Positions 17,356 to 27,728 are shown, counted from the first letter of the stretch. The stretch: DNA of 64,000 bases from Streptomyces capillispiralis (GCF_007829875.1 NZ_VIWV01000001.1:6322501-6386500); one strand, 5' to 3'. Notes: generated by a model from the sequence alone, not told the origin. Made by a program: numbers and translations.

Positions 17356-19158
17356 TCAGCCCCCGTACGCCCCGGAGGCCGTCAGGCGCAGGGCCGTGTC
17401 GATCAGGGGCACGTGGCTGAAGGCCTGCGGGAAGTTGCCCACCTGGCGCTTCAGGCGCGGGTCCCACTCCTCGGCCAGCAGCCCGAGGTCGTTGCGCAGC
17501 GCCAGCAGCTTCTCGAAGAGCTTCCGCGCCTCGTCGACCCGGCCGATCATCGCCAGGTCGTCGGCCATCCAGAACGAGCAGGCCAGGAACGCGCCCTCGT
17601 CGCCCGGCAGACCGTCGACGCCCTCGTGCTGCCCCTCCGTCGGGTAGCGCAGGATGAAACCGTCGGAGGTGGACAGCTCGCGCTGGATCGCCTCGATGGT
17701 GCCGATCACGCGCTTGTCGTCCGGCGGCAGGAAGCCCATCTGCGGGATCAGCAGCAGGGAGGCGTCCAGCTCCTTGGAGCCGTAGGACTGCGTGAAGGTG
17801 TTGCGCTCCTTGTCGTAGCCCTTCTCGCACACGTCCCGGTGGATGTCGTCGCGCAGCTGCTTCCACTCCTCCAGCGGGCCGTCGGCGTCGCCGGACTCGA
17901 TGAGCTTGATGGTGCGGTCGACCGCGACCCAGGCCATCACCTTGGAGTGCACGAAGTGGCGGCGCGGGCCGCGCACCTCCCAGATGCCCTCGTCCGGCTC
18001 CTGCCAGTGCTTCTCCAGGTAGCGGATCAGCTTCAGCTGGAGCAGGGAGGCGTAGTCGTTGCGGGCCAGGCCGGTCATGTGGGCCAGGTGCAGGGCCTCG
18101 GTGACCTCGCCGTAGACGTCCAGCTGGAGCTGGTGCGCGGCGCCGTTGCCCACCCGGACCGGGGCGGAGTTCTCGTAGCCGGGCAGCCAGTCCAGCTCCG
18201 CCTCGCCGAGCTCGCGCTCACCGGCGATGCCGTACATGATCTGCAGGTTCTCCGGGTCGCCCGCGACCGCGCGCAGCAGCCACTCGCGCCAGGCGCGGGC
18301 CTCCTCGCGGTAGCCGGTGCGCAGCAGCGAGGACAGGGTGATCGCCGCGTCCCGCAGCCAGGTGTAGCGGTAGTCCCAGTTGCGGACGCCGCCGATGTCC
18401 TCGGGCAGGGAGGTGGTGGGCGCGGCGACGATGCCGCCGGTCGGGGCGTACGTCAGGGCCTTCAGCGTGATCAGGGAGCGGATCACGGCCTCGCGGTAGG
18501 GGCCGTGGTACGTACAGTGCTCGACCCACTCGCGCCAGAACTCCTCCGTCGCCTCCAGCGACTGCTCCGGCTCCGGCAGCGGCGGCGGCTGCTTGTGCGA
18601 GGGCTCCCAGGAGAGGGTGAACGCGATCCGCTCGCCCGGCGCCACGGTGAAGTCCGAGTACGTGGTCAGCGCCTTGCCGTAGGTCTGCGCGGGGGTGTCG
18701 AACCACACCGAGTCCGGGCCCGCGACGGCGACCGTGCGGCCCTCGTGGCGGTGCACCCACGGGACGATCCTGCCGTAGGAGAACCGCATCCGCAGCGTCG
18801 AGCGCATGGGCACCCGGCCCGAGACGCCCTCGACGATCCGGATCAGCTGCGGGGCGCCGTCGCGCGGGGGCATGAAATCGGTCACCCGGACCGTGCCGCG
18901 CGGGGTGTCCCACTCGGACTCCAGGATCAGCGAGTCGCCGCGGTAGCCGCGCCGGGTCGCCCTGGGCGGCTCGGCGTCGGCGGCGTGCGCGGGGCCCAGC
19001 CGCCAGAAGCCGTGCTCCTCGGAGCCCAACAGGCCGGCGAAGATGGCGTGCGAGTCGAAGCGGGGCAGGCACAGCCAGTCGACTGTGCCGTCCCGGCAGA
19101 CCAGGGCGGCGGTCTGCATGTCTCCGATGAGTGCGTAATCTTCGATGCGCCCGGCCAC
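17356..19158 (-). CDS. GH15 family glycoside hydrolase (glucoamylase/trehalase-like)
   Basis: 600 aa with GTG at 19158 (MAGRIEDYALIGDMQTAALV), preceded by ggag at good spacing; the frame is open further upstream, but the family start is clear. An N-terminal beta-sandwich (residues ~1-220, TVDWLCLPRFDSHAIF) leads into an (alpha/alpha)6 barrel with GGVRNWDYRYTWLRDAA near 263. The EGIWEVRGPRRHFVHSKVMAW segment near 388 carries the likely general acid Glu, and YDKERNTFTQSYGS lies near 452. Members of this bacterial cytoplasmic branch include trehalases (mycobacterial type) and glucan hydrolases; no signal peptide is present. Which substrate is used is not decided. Its upstream region carries inverted repeats that look like an operator. 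Confidence 0.9.
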   Translation of the reverse strand: MAGRIEDYALIGDMQTAALVCRDGTVDWLCLPRFDSHAIFAGLLGSEEHGFWRLGPAHAADAEPPRATRRGYRGDSLILESEWDTPRGTVRVTDFMPPRDGAPQLIRIVEGVSGRVPMRSTLRMRFSYGRIVPWVHRHEGRTVAVAGPDSVWFDTPAQTYGKALTTYSDFTVAPGERIAFTLSWEPSHKQPPPLPEPEQSLEATEEFWREWVEHCTYHGPYREAVIRSLITLKALTYAPTGGIVAAPTTSLPEDIGGVRNWDYRYTWLRDAAITLSSLLRTGYREEARAWREWLLRAVAGDPENLQIMYGIAGERELGEAELDWLPGYENSAPVRVGNGAAHQLQLDVYGEVTEALHLAHMTGLARNDYASLLQLKLIRYLEKHWQEPDEGIWEVRGPRRHFVHSKVMAWVAVDRTIKLIESGDADGPLEEWKQLRDDIHRDVCEKGYDKERNTFTQSYGSKELDASLLLIPQMGFLPPDDKRVIGTIEAIQRELSTSDGFILRYPTEGQHEGVDGLPGDEGAFLACSFWMADDLAMIGRVDEARKLFEKLLALRNDLGLLAEEWDPRLKRQVGNFPQAFSHVPLIDTALRLTASGAYGG

Positions 19159-19620
19159 GTGCAACTCCAGTCGAACGGCCACGTCACCCCGCGAGGGGGT
19201 TGTCGCTAGTGCGGTCAAGGGGATTTGGGCAATGCGTCGTTGAGCTGTGAAGCAAAGCAGTCGCTCAGCCGTGAATGCAAAGTGACAATCTTTGCTCAAC
19301 GAACTGACGAGCTCACGTTGTTCCGGGACTTACGGGCTGGGGTGGTGCCGTTCGGCCGGCCGGGCTCGGCAGCGAGTGTCCGAGCAGGATACGACGCACG
19401 TAGATGATCTGTGTGCCGCTCCGGACAACGAAAGTCCGCTGAATGAGTGAGCAGTGGGTGGGGGCCCGGTGTGCGGGGCACACGGGTGTCGGCGCGTGCG
19501 CGGAGCGTGGCCGGGAGCCATCCCCCCGAGGCGCTGATACGCTGGTAGCCCGTGGACCGGTGGGCCAGAAACCCCGGAACCGCACCCACAGACCGCGACC
19601 ACGGGAGCCCCCTCTTGGCC
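19159..19620. other. 462-nt divergent intergenic region, GH15 hydrolase / pyrG
   Basis: Holds the promoters for the GH15 gene (minus strand) and pyrG (plus strand). The part near GH15, 19231-19330, is noticeably A/T-richer than the surroundings and carries repeated GTGAA-GCAAAG elements (see separate entry). The part near pyrG has gatacgctggtag at about 19536, a possible -10 element, with no convincing -35. No gene is seen here. Confidence 0.55.
19239..19300. promoter_or_regulatory. candidate operator: repeated GCAAAG / CTTTGC elements upstream of GH15
   Basis: GCAAAG at 19277-19282 and CTTTGC at 19290-19295 form a palindrome with a 7-nt spacer. A third copy, GCAAAG at 19252-19257, lies in a direct repeat (gtgaagcaaag and gtgaatgcaaag, about 24 nt apart). 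CTTTGCTCAAC at 19290-19300 is also the inverse of the gttgagc...gcaaag arrangement at 19239-19257. Such spaced GCAAAG/CTTTGC half-sites resemble LacI-family sugar-regulator operators; that identification is inference. Confidence 0.45.
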
Positions 19621-21270
<1,650 letters not shown>

Positions 21271-21289
21271 CCCACCCGGTTGTACGGTT

Positions 21290-21325
21290 GCCGGGGTGCG
21301 GACCCTTCCGGGTGCGCACCCCGGC
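21290..21325 (+). terminator. hairpin after pyrG
   Basis: GCCGGGGTGCG (21290-21300) pairs with CGCACCCCGGC (21315-21325), 11 bp. An inner ACCC/GGGT helix closes a ttcc tetraloop. No T-run follows. It may end or attenuate pyrG transcription before the Nudix gene, whose start is 57 nt further on. Confidence 0.65.
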
Positions 21326-21381
21326 CCGCCCTTTTCCGGGCCGGGCACGCGCACGACCGCTGTACGTCGGGAAGGACAGGC

Positions 21382-22008
21382 ATGACGATCAAGGACACCC
21401 CGGACGAGTGGGAGATCCGGGGGACCGTGACCCCGTTCGTGGGCAACAAGACCTCCGTGCGCACCGACGACGTGGTCATGCCCGACGGGACGGTGGTCCA
21501 CCGCGACTACCAGGTCCACCCCGGATCCGTGGCCGTCCTCGCCCTCGACGACGCCGACCGGGTGCTGGTGCTGCGCCAGTACCGCCACCCCGTGCGCCAC
21601 AAGCTGTGGGAGATCCCGGCCGGCCTGCTCGACGTCCCCGGCGAGAACCCGCTGCACGCCGCCCAGCGCGAGCTGTACGAGGAGGCGCACGTCAAGGCGG
21701 AGGACTGGCGGGTGCTGACCGACGTCTACACCACGCCCGGCGGCTGCGACGAGGCCGTACGGATCTTCCTGGCCCGGGGGCTGTCCGAGGCCGAGGGCGA
21801 CCGCTTCGCGGTCGAGGACGAGGAAGCCGACATGGAGCTGGCCCGGGTCCCGGTCGCGGAGCTGGTCCGGGGCGTGCTGGCCGGTGAGCTGCACAACAAC
21901 TGCCTCGTGGTGGGCGTCCTCTCACTGGTCGCCGCGCGCGAGGGAGACGGCCTCGACGCGCTGCGCCCGGCGCAGGCACCCTGGCCGGCGCGACCCTTCG
22001 AGGTGTGA
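21382..22008 (+). CDS. Nudix hydrolase, ADP-ribose pyrophosphatase type
   Basis: 208 aa, ATG 21382 with aagga eight bases upstream. The Nudix box lies near residues 81-103: GLLDVPGENP then HAAQRELYEEAHV. It contains the one-residue insertion also found in the mycobacterial ADP-ribose pyrophosphatase (Rv1700, from memory), and the REL-x-EE catalytic core is intact. The preceding EIPAG and the LRQYRHPVRHKLWE region match ADPRase structures. Expected reaction: ADP-ribose to AMP plus ribose 5-phosphate. The window holds two further ADP-ribose-related genes at 30.9-32.6 kb, but no direct link is visible. Confidence 0.9.
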   Translation: MTIKDTPDEWEIRGTVTPFVGNKTSVRTDDVVMPDGTVVHRDYQVHPGSVAVLALDDADRVLVLRQYRHPVRHKLWEIPAGLLDVPGENPLHAAQRELYEEAHVKAEDWRVLTDVYTTPGGCDEAVRIFLARGLSEAEGDRFAVEDEEADMELARVPVAELVRGVLAGELHNNCLVVGVLSLVAAREGDGLDALRPAQAPWPARPFEV

Positions 22009-22010
22009 CG

Positions 22011-22054
22011 CCGCGGGGCGCCCCGCGGCGCGGCACGGGGCCTGCGGCCCCGTG
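22011..22054 (+). terminator. double hairpin terminator after Nudix gene
   Basis: Two adjacent hairpins: the perfect 18-nt palindrome CCGCGGGGCGCCCCGCGG (22011-22028), then CACGGGGCC (22034-22042)-tgc-GGCCCCGTG (22046-22054). They begin 3 nt after the Nudix stop codon, and the next gene starts 215 nt later. Confidence 0.7.
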
Positions 22055-22269
22055 GGTACCGGCCACGCAGCCCCCGGCGCCCCTTTCGCATCGGCTTGTC
22101 CGGGTGTCGCCGGGCCGTAGGTCCTACGATCTGTTGATCCGATCGGGGGAGTCTCGCTCTCGGCGCCGCGCTCCTCACGGAACGTCGCAGAGGGTGAACT
22201 AGGCTCTGGAAAACGCCCGATCCGGAGTCCCGGCGGGCTTGCGCGTGCGGTGGGACGGGAGTGTGGCCC

Positions 22270-24330
22270 GTGACGGATCAGGCGGTGGACCCAGGCAGTG
22301 TGCGGCTCGCTCAGGACGCCGCACCGGAGGGTCGATTCCTGGGCCGTACCAGGGAGTTGAAGGAGTTGCGCGCCGACATCGAGCGCGCGGGACTGGACAC
22401 CCTCTCCGGTCGCAAGGCGCCCCGCGCGCGCGTGCTGCTCATCGCGGGGCGGCCCGGGTCCGGCCGGACGGCGCTGGCCGGTGAACTCGTGCGCGAGGTC
22501 GCCCACCGCTATCCCGACGGCGTACTGCGCGCCCGCCTCAGCGAACCCGACGGCACCCGCGTGCCCGTCGGGCGGGTCGCGCGGGAACTGCTCGACACCC
22601 TGGAGGCCCCCGCCCCGGCCGGAGCCCCCGAGGACGAACTGACCGAGGCGCTGCGCACCGCCCTGGCCGACCGCCGGGTGGTGCTCCTGCTGGACGACGC
22701 GGCCGACGCCGAGCAGGTCGACGCGCTGCTGCCGGACAACGCGGACTGCCTGGCCGTCGCCGTCTCCTCGGGCCCGCTGACCGGCATCACCGACGTCCGC
22801 CCCTGCACCCTCGGCGGCCTCGACACCAAGTCCGCGGTGGAACTGCTCTCCCGGTTCACCGGGTCGGTCCGCATCACGGTCGACCCCCGGGCCGCCGAAC
22901 GGCTCGCCGAGCAGTGCCAGGGCCAGCCGGCCGCCCTGGTGCTGGCCGGGGGCTGGCTCGCCGCCCGGCCCCAGGCGGCCGTCGCCGACCTCGCCAAGCA
23001 GCTGCACACGGACCCCGGGCAGGGCACCGTCGTCGGCCGCGTCCTGGGACTCGTGCACGCCTCGCTGCCCGCGTCCGCCGCCCGGATGCTGCGCCTGCTC
23101 GGCCTCGCCCCGGCCGGTCTGGTCGACCCGCACATCGCCGCCGCCCTGGCCGGCTGCTCGGTGGAGACCGCGCGCACCGCCCTGGACGACTTCGTCGCCC
23201 ACGGCCTGCTGCACGCGGCGGACTCCGCGCAGCCGCCGCAGTACGAGGTGCCCTGCTGTCTGCACGCCCTGCTGCACGAGCTCGCCCGGACCCACGAGCG
23301 GCCCGCCGAGCTCCAGCTGGCCCGCGCCCGCATGCTGGAGCGGACCGTGCGGCTGCTCCAGTCGTGCAGGGCGATCACCGAGACCGACAGCCCCCAGGCG
23401 CGCGAGAAGCTCCTCGGCATGCCGCGCGCCCTGCGCTTCCCCACCCCCCGGGCCGCCGCCGACTGGCTGCGCAGCCGCCGGCCCGCCCTGCTGGCCGCCG
23501 CGCGGCTCGCGGTCGCCGACGGGGAGCTGGACACCCTCGCCCGGCGCCTGATGTCCCAGCTCGTGCGGGCCATGGTGGCCCACTTCGGCACCCAGGCCGC
23601 CGCGAGCGACCTGTACGACGTCCACGGCCTGGTCCTCGGCGTCGCCGAGCGCCGCCGGCTGCCCCGGGAGCGGGCGGCGGCCCTGCTCAACCTCGGCGAC
23701 CTCGACGCCCGCACCGGCCGCACCTCCGAGGCCCTGCTGCGCTACCGGACCGCGCTGGACGCCGGACGCGAGGCGAACGACCCGTACGCCACCGGCCGCG
23801 CGATGGAATCCGTCGGCGGCGCCCATCTGGAGCTCGGTGACTACGACCGGGCCGCCGACTGGTTCGGCCGGGCGCTGGCCGAGCGGCTCGCCCGGGGCGA
23901 CCGCGCGGACGCCGCCCGGCTCTACGGCCGTATCGGCGCCGCCCACACCTACGCCGGACGGTACGGCGAGGCGCTGCGCAACTGGCGCGCGGCCGTCGCC
24001 GGGCACCGCAAGAACGGCGACGTGGCCGCGCAGGCGCGGGCGCTGAGCGAACTGGCCCGGGTGCAGGAGTACGCGGGCCGCCTCGAGGAGTCGCTGCGCA
24101 CCTGCCGGGAGGCCGTGGAGTGGGCGCGCCGGGCCGACGACACCCGGCTGCGGGCGGCGCTGCACCTGCGGCTCGCCGACTCCTTCGACCACCTCGGCGA
24201 CCCCGCGTCGGCCGCGCTGCACCGGAGTACGGCGGAGCGATTGCTGGCCGAGGAGGCCCCGGAGGACGACTCTCAACCGGAACAACGCGCTAACACCTGC
24301 GAAATCCGCAGCACATCTGCTGAAGATTGA
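22270..24330 (+). CDS. orphan NB-ARC/AAA-like ATPase with C-terminal TPR repeats
   Basis: 686 aa from GTG 22270 (acgggag eight bases upstream); GTG 22261 is an alternative. A P-loop ATPase module starts with RFLGRTRELKEL (residues ~18-30) and Walker A AGRPGSGRTAL near 58; Arg stands where Lys is normal in Walker A, so nucleotide use may be weak. VVLLLDDAADA near 138 is the Walker B. Residues ~170-330 resemble the winged-helix/ARC part of STAND ATPases. From about 470 to 660 there are tetratricopeptide repeats such as AAALLNLGDLDARTGRTSEALLRYRTALDAG. This is the ATPase-TPR body of AfsR/SARP-like regulators without a DNA-binding domain. It probably acts as a signalling scaffold; partners are unknown. 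Confidence 0.82.
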   Translation: MTDQAVDPGSVRLAQDAAPEGRFLGRTRELKELRADIERAGLDTLSGRKAPRARVLLIAGRPGSGRTALAGELVREVAHRYPDGVLRARLSEPDGTRVPVGRVARELLDTLEAPAPAGAPEDELTEALRTALADRRVVLLLDDAADAEQVDALLPDNADCLAVAVSSGPLTGITDVRPCTLGGLDTKSAVELLSRFTGSVRITVDPRAAERLAEQCQGQPAALVLAGGWLAARPQAAVADLAKQLHTDPGQGTVVGRVLGLVHASLPASAARMLRLLGLAPAGLVDPHIAAALAGCSVETARTALDDFVAHGLLHAADSAQPPQYEVPCCLHALLHELARTHERPAELQLARARMLERTVRLLQSCRAITETDSPQAREKLLGMPRALRFPTPRAAADWLRSRRPALLAAARLAVADGELDTLARRLMSQLVRAMVAHFGTQAAASDLYDVHGLVLGVAERRRLPRERAAALLNLGDLDARTGRTSEALLRYRTALDAGREANDPYATGRAMESVGGAHLELGDYDRAADWFGRALAERLARGDRADAARLYGRIGAAHTYAGRYGEALRNWRAAVAGHRKNGDVAAQARALSELARVQEYAGRLEESLRTCREAVEWARRADDTRLRAALHLRLADSFDHLGDPASAALHRSTAERLLAEEAPEDDSQPEQRANTCEIRSTSAED

Positions 24331-24475
24331 TGCAATGAAAGGCTAGACAGCGGGAACGCCTTCATTAGACTGGCTCTGCCGCACCTTCTCCTGCGGTCTC
24401 CCCCGGTGTGCCCGAGTGTGCCCGGGTATGTGTAGTGATAGCCCCATACCCTCTGAGCCAAGGACCGTGATCGAC

Positions 24476-25591
24476 GTGAAGGTCGGCATCCCCCGCGAGG
24501 TCAAGAACAACGAGTTCCGGGTGGCCATCACCCCCGCCGGCGTGCACGAGCTGGTGCGCCACGGCCACGAGGTCGTCATCGAGCGCGGCGCCGGCGCCGG
24601 CTCCTCGATCCCGGACGAGGAGTACCTCGCCGCGGGCGGGCGGATCCTGGACACCGCCGACGAGGTGTGGGCCACCGCGGACCTGCTGCTGAAGGTCAAG
24701 GAGCCCATCGCGGAGGAGTACCACCGCCTGCGCAAGGACCAGACCCTCTTCACCTACCTGCACCTGGCCGCGTCCAAGGAGTGCACGGACGCCCTGCTGG
24801 AGTCCGGCACCACCGCGATCGCCTACGAGACCGTCGAACTGCCCAGCCGCGCCCTGCCGCTGCTCGCGCCGATGTCCGAGGTCGCGGGCCGGCTGGCCCC
24901 CCAGGTCGGCGCCTACCACCTGATGCGCGCCAACGGCGGCCGCGGTGTGCTGCCCGGCGGTGTCCCCGGCGTGCTGGCCGGCAAGGCCGTCGTCATCGGC
25001 GGCGGCGTCTCCGGCTGGAACGCCGCGCAGATCGCCATCGGCATGGGCTTCCACGTGACCCTGCTCGACAAGGACATCAACAAGCTCCGCGAGGCCGACA
25101 AGATCTTCGGCACCAAGATCCAGACCGTCGTCTCCAACGCCTTCGAGCTGGAGAAGGCGTGCCTGGAGGCCGACCTGGTGATCGGCGCGGTGCTCATCCC
25201 CGGCGCCAAGGCCCCGAAGCTGGTCACCAACGAGCTGGTCTCGCGGATGAAGGCAGGGAGTGTCCTTGTCGACATCGCGATCGACCAGGGCGGCTGCTTC
25301 GAGGACTCCCACCCCACCACGCACGCCGAGCCGACTTTCGGGGTGCACGACTCGGTCTTCTACTGCGTGGCCAACATGCCCGGCGCGGTGCCCAACACCT
25401 CCACCTACGCGCTGACCAACGCCACGCTGCCCTACATCGTCGAACTCGCCAACCACGGCTGGGCGCAGGCGCTGCGCCGCGACCCCGCGCTCGCCAAGGG
25501 TCTCAACACGCATGACGGCAAGGTCGTTTACAAGGAGGTCGCCGAGGCGCACGGCCTCGAGCACGTGGAGCTCGCCTCGCTGCTCGGCTGA
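24476..25591 (+). CDS. ald: L-alanine dehydrogenase
   Basis: 371 aa from GTG 24476 (MKVGIPREVKNNEFRVAITP). The aagga at 24460-24464 fits this start better than the in-frame GTG 24467. Catalytic Lys is in LLLKVKEP near residue 74 and the active-site His in TYLHLAAS near 95. The NAD-binding Rossmann loop VVIGGGVSGWNAAQIAIG begins near 175. The enzyme interconverts L-alanine and pyruvate plus ammonia with NAD. Length is the family norm (~371). It is followed by a strong hairpin at 25705, so it is probably monocistronic. The region upstream (24340-24460) holds direct repeats of gtgtgcccg whose role is unclear. Confidence 0.96.
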   Translation: MKVGIPREVKNNEFRVAITPAGVHELVRHGHEVVIERGAGAGSSIPDEEYLAAGGRILDTADEVWATADLLLKVKEPIAEEYHRLRKDQTLFTYLHLAASKECTDALLESGTTAIAYETVELPSRALPLLAPMSEVAGRLAPQVGAYHLMRANGGRGVLPGGVPGVLAGKAVVIGGGVSGWNAAQIAIGMGFHVTLLDKDINKLREADKIFGTKIQTVVSNAFELEKACLEADLVIGAVLIPGAKAPKLVTNELVSRMKAGSVLVDIAIDQGGCFEDSHPTTHAEPTFGVHDSVFYCVANMPGAVPNTSTYALTNATLPYIVELANHGWAQALRRDPALAKGLNTHDGKVVYKEVAEAHGLEHVELASLLG

Positions 25592-25704
25592 GTCGCCCGG
25601 ACGCTAAGTCGACCAAGTCACCGGCCGGAGAAGTCGATACACCCCCGCATCGGGCTTCGCTCGATCGGGGGGACCCGGTCACCGGTCGTCAACCCGGCAC
25701 GCCC

Positions 25705-25733
25705 GGCCGGACCTTGCCCGACAAGGTCCGGCC
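25705..25733 (+). terminator. ald terminator hairpin
   Basis: Perfect 12-bp stem: GGCCGGACCTTG (25705-25716), loop cccga, CAAGGTCCGGCC (25722-25733). No T-run, in the usual Streptomyces style. It lies 113 nt after the ald stop. Confidence 0.75.
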
Positions 25734-25893
25734 CGATGTGTGTATGGTCACTTCCCGAATCAGGGACAACTCGCCTCGAACGTAACCCTTCTACCGATTC
25801 GCACACCCGTGAAACCTGCCGTGCGACGGCCGTACGCCCTTGACAGAGGGTTGTTTCATTGCCGACACATCGGGCCGGGTCCGGCGGATTGTG

Positions 25894-25923
25894 TTGCTGC
25901 GGACGCCCGACACGCCATAGAGT
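25894..25923 (+). promoter_or_regulatory. candidate sigma-70-type promoter of the ParA-like gene
   Basis: -35 ttgctg (25894-25899), 18-nt spacer, -10 tagagt (25918-25923). This predicts a start of transcription near 25930, about 65 nt before the GTG start, which is preceded by a strong aaggaggt at 25978-25985. Confidence 0.45.
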
Positions 25924-25995
25924 CGCCAACCGTCGGCATGGTGCCACGCTGACCTGTCTAGAAGTTTCCTGGTCACCAAGGAGGTAAGACGACTT

Positions 25996-27174
25996 GTGAA
26001 TGAGTCGACATTTACTCCCGGGGGTGGTCAACCAGGAATGCCTGCACCGGGCCAGGGGTCCGCGGGATTCGCTGCTGTCGGCTCCGTCGCGGTGCGCACC
26101 TTCGCAGCCCACCAGGGTCACCAGACAGCAGGGGTGACTCACCCAGCACACCGAAGCATGGATGGCCATCACGTGAACGCCATGGCCGGCGACGGAAGTG
26201 GCGCGCCCCACAACCAGTTCGCCGACTACGACGAACTGCCCGAGGGGCACTTCTACGACCCCGACGCCGAGTACGAGCCCGATCCCGAGTACGCGGCCAC
26301 GCTCGCGCCCGACGCGGCGCGCCAGCGCCGCGAGCGCATCGGCCCGACCGGGCGCCCGCTGCCGTACTTCCCGATCCCGGGCCCGCTGAGCGACCACGGC
26401 CCCGCGAAGATCATCGCGATGTGCAACCAGAAGGGCGGCGTCGGCAAGACCACGTCGACCATCAACCTGGGTGCCGCGCTCGCGGAGTACGGCCGCCGGG
26501 TGCTGCTCGTCGACTTCGACCCGCAGGGCGCGCTGTCGGTCGGCCTCGGCGTCAACCCGATGGAACTCGACCTCACCGTCTACAACCTGCTCATGGAGCG
26601 GGGCATGGCGGCCGACGAGGTGCTGCTGAAGACCGCGGTGCCCAACATGGACCTGCTGCCCAGCAACATCGACCTGTCGGCGGCCGAGGTCCAGCTGGTG
26701 AGCGAGGTCGCGCGCGAGTCGACGCTGCAGCGGGCGCTGAAGCCGCTGATGGACGACTACGACTACATCGTGATCGACTGCCAGCCCTCGCTCGGCCTGC
26801 TCACGGTCAACGCGCTGACCGCCGCGCACAAGGTGATCGTGCCGCTGGAGTGCGAGTTCTTCGCGCTGCGCGGTGTGGCCCTGCTGACCGAGACCATCGA
26901 GAAGGTCCAGGAGCGGCTCAACCCCGACCTGGAGCTCGACGGCATCCTCGCCACGATGTACGACTCGCGCACGGTGCACAGCCGTGAGGTGCTCGCCCGT
27001 GTGGTCGAGGCGTTCGACGACCACGTCTACCACACGGTCATCGGGCGCACGGTCCGCTTCCCGGAGACCACGGTCGCCGGCGAGCCGATCACCACGTACG
27101 CCTCCAACTCCGTCGGTGCCGCCGCCTACCGCCAGCTCGCCAGGGAGGTGCTCGCCCGGTGTCACGCCGAGTGA
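25996..27174 (+). CDS. ParA/Soj-like chromosome-partitioning ATPase (orphan, scpAB-linked)
   Basis: 392 aa from GTG 25996 with aaggaggt upstream. Residues 1-~135 are a poorly structured extension with Gly/Pro/His-rich and acidic stretches (DYDELPEGHFYDPDAEYEPD). The MinD/ParA fold follows: deviant Walker A NQKGGVGKTTST near residue 146, VDFDPQGALSVGLG near 173 and DCQPSLGLLTVNAL near 261. The closing segment TVAGEPITTYASNSVGAAAYRQLAREV is typical of Soj. It is not next to parB or oriC genes, so it is a second ParA paralogue. It overlaps the next gene by 16 nt and precedes scpA-scpB, implying a job in chromosome organisation (inference). Shorter starts such as ATG 26161 are possible. Confidence 0.92.
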   Translation: MNESTFTPGGGQPGMPAPGQGSAGFAAVGSVAVRTFAAHQGHQTAGVTHPAHRSMDGHHVNAMAGDGSGAPHNQFADYDELPEGHFYDPDAEYEPDPEYAATLAPDAARQRRERIGPTGRPLPYFPIPGPLSDHGPAKIIAMCNQKGGVGKTTSTINLGAALAEYGRRVLLVDFDPQGALSVGLGVNPMELDLTVYNLLMERGMAADEVLLKTAVPNMDLLPSNIDLSAAEVQLVSEVARESTLQRALKPLMDDYDYIVIDCQPSLGLLTVNALTAAHKVIVPLECEFFALRGVALLTETIEKVQERLNPDLELDGILATMYDSRTVHSREVLARVVEAFDDHVYHTVIGRTVRFPETTVAGEPITTYASNSVGAAAYRQLAREVLARCHAE

Positions 27175-27710
27175 GTCTGCCCGGGGCCGACGAACTCTTC
27201 CGTACGACAGGGGGGATGGCGCTCCAGGCGTCCACGCCCAGGCGTCAGACCAACGGCGATGCCCGCGTCCCCGCCCCCGCCGGGGAGAGCGACGCCGTGG
27301 CGGCCCAGGAGGACGCGCCGCAGTCGGTGCCCGCGCAGGGCGGCGACGGCGAGGGCGCGGAGCACGTCGCGGCGGACGCGGAACCGGACGGGGCCGGGGA
27401 GTCCCGCAGCCGTGGCGCGGCGGGCCCGGGGCGGCGCCCGGCGGCACAGGACGCCGCGGCCCCGCGCAAGCGGGGGAGAGCGGCGGCGCGGCGGCCCAGT
27501 GGCCGCGAGCGGCACGACGAGAAGATCACCGTGTACGTGTCCGCCGAGGAACTGATGGACCTCGAGCACGCCCGTCTCGTCCTGCGCGGCGAACACGGTC
27601 TCGCCGTCGACCGCGGCCGGATCGTGCGCGAGGCGGTCGCCGTCGTCCTCGCCGACCTGGAGAGCCGCGGGGACGCCAGCATCCTCGTACGACGCCTGCG
27701 CGGACGGTAG
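27159..27710 (+). CDS. small basic ParA-partner-like protein with conserved C-terminal helical domain
   Basis: 183 aa from GTG 27159, overlapping the ParA gene by 16 nt; ATG 27216 is a possible second start. Residues ~20-115 are disordered and Ala/Gly/Glu/Arg-rich, ending in a basic RKRGRAAARRPSGR stretch. Residues ~118-183 are compact: DEKITVYVSAEELMDLEHARL followed by LAVDRGRIVREAVAVVLADLE. This is a beta strand plus two helices in the pattern of ribbon-helix-helix DNA-binding proteins (a strand with alternating residues, then S-x-x-E-L). Small RHH proteins often act as centromere-binding partners of ParA. The assignment is by pattern and context only. Confidence 0.75.
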   Translation: MSRRVSLPGADELFRTTGGMALQASTPRRQTNGDARVPAPAGESDAVAAQEDAPQSVPAQGGDGEGAEHVAADAEPDGAGESRSRGAAGPGRRPAAQDAAAPRKRGRAAARRPSGRERHDEKITVYVSAEELMDLEHARLVLRGEHGLAVDRGRIVREAVAVVLADLESRGDASILVRRLRGR

Positions 27711-27728
27711 CGGTAGCCTGCGGAGGCC

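Larger units (their letters stand above)
25592..25995. other. 404-nt intergenic region, ald / ParA-like gene
   Basis: Contains the ald terminator hairpin (25705-25733) and the promoter region of the ParA-like gene. Besides the annotated promoter at 25894-25923, a ttgaca hexamer occurs at 25840 without a well-spaced -10. No gene is seen; a 70-codon frame here has neither a ribosome-binding site nor normal codon use. Confidence 0.55.

Noticed and set aside
15566..17866. Upstream extension of the PucR regulator to 17866
   Set aside because: The extra residues are antisense to the GH15 end and have no PucR-like sequence; ATG 17197 begins the known domain start.
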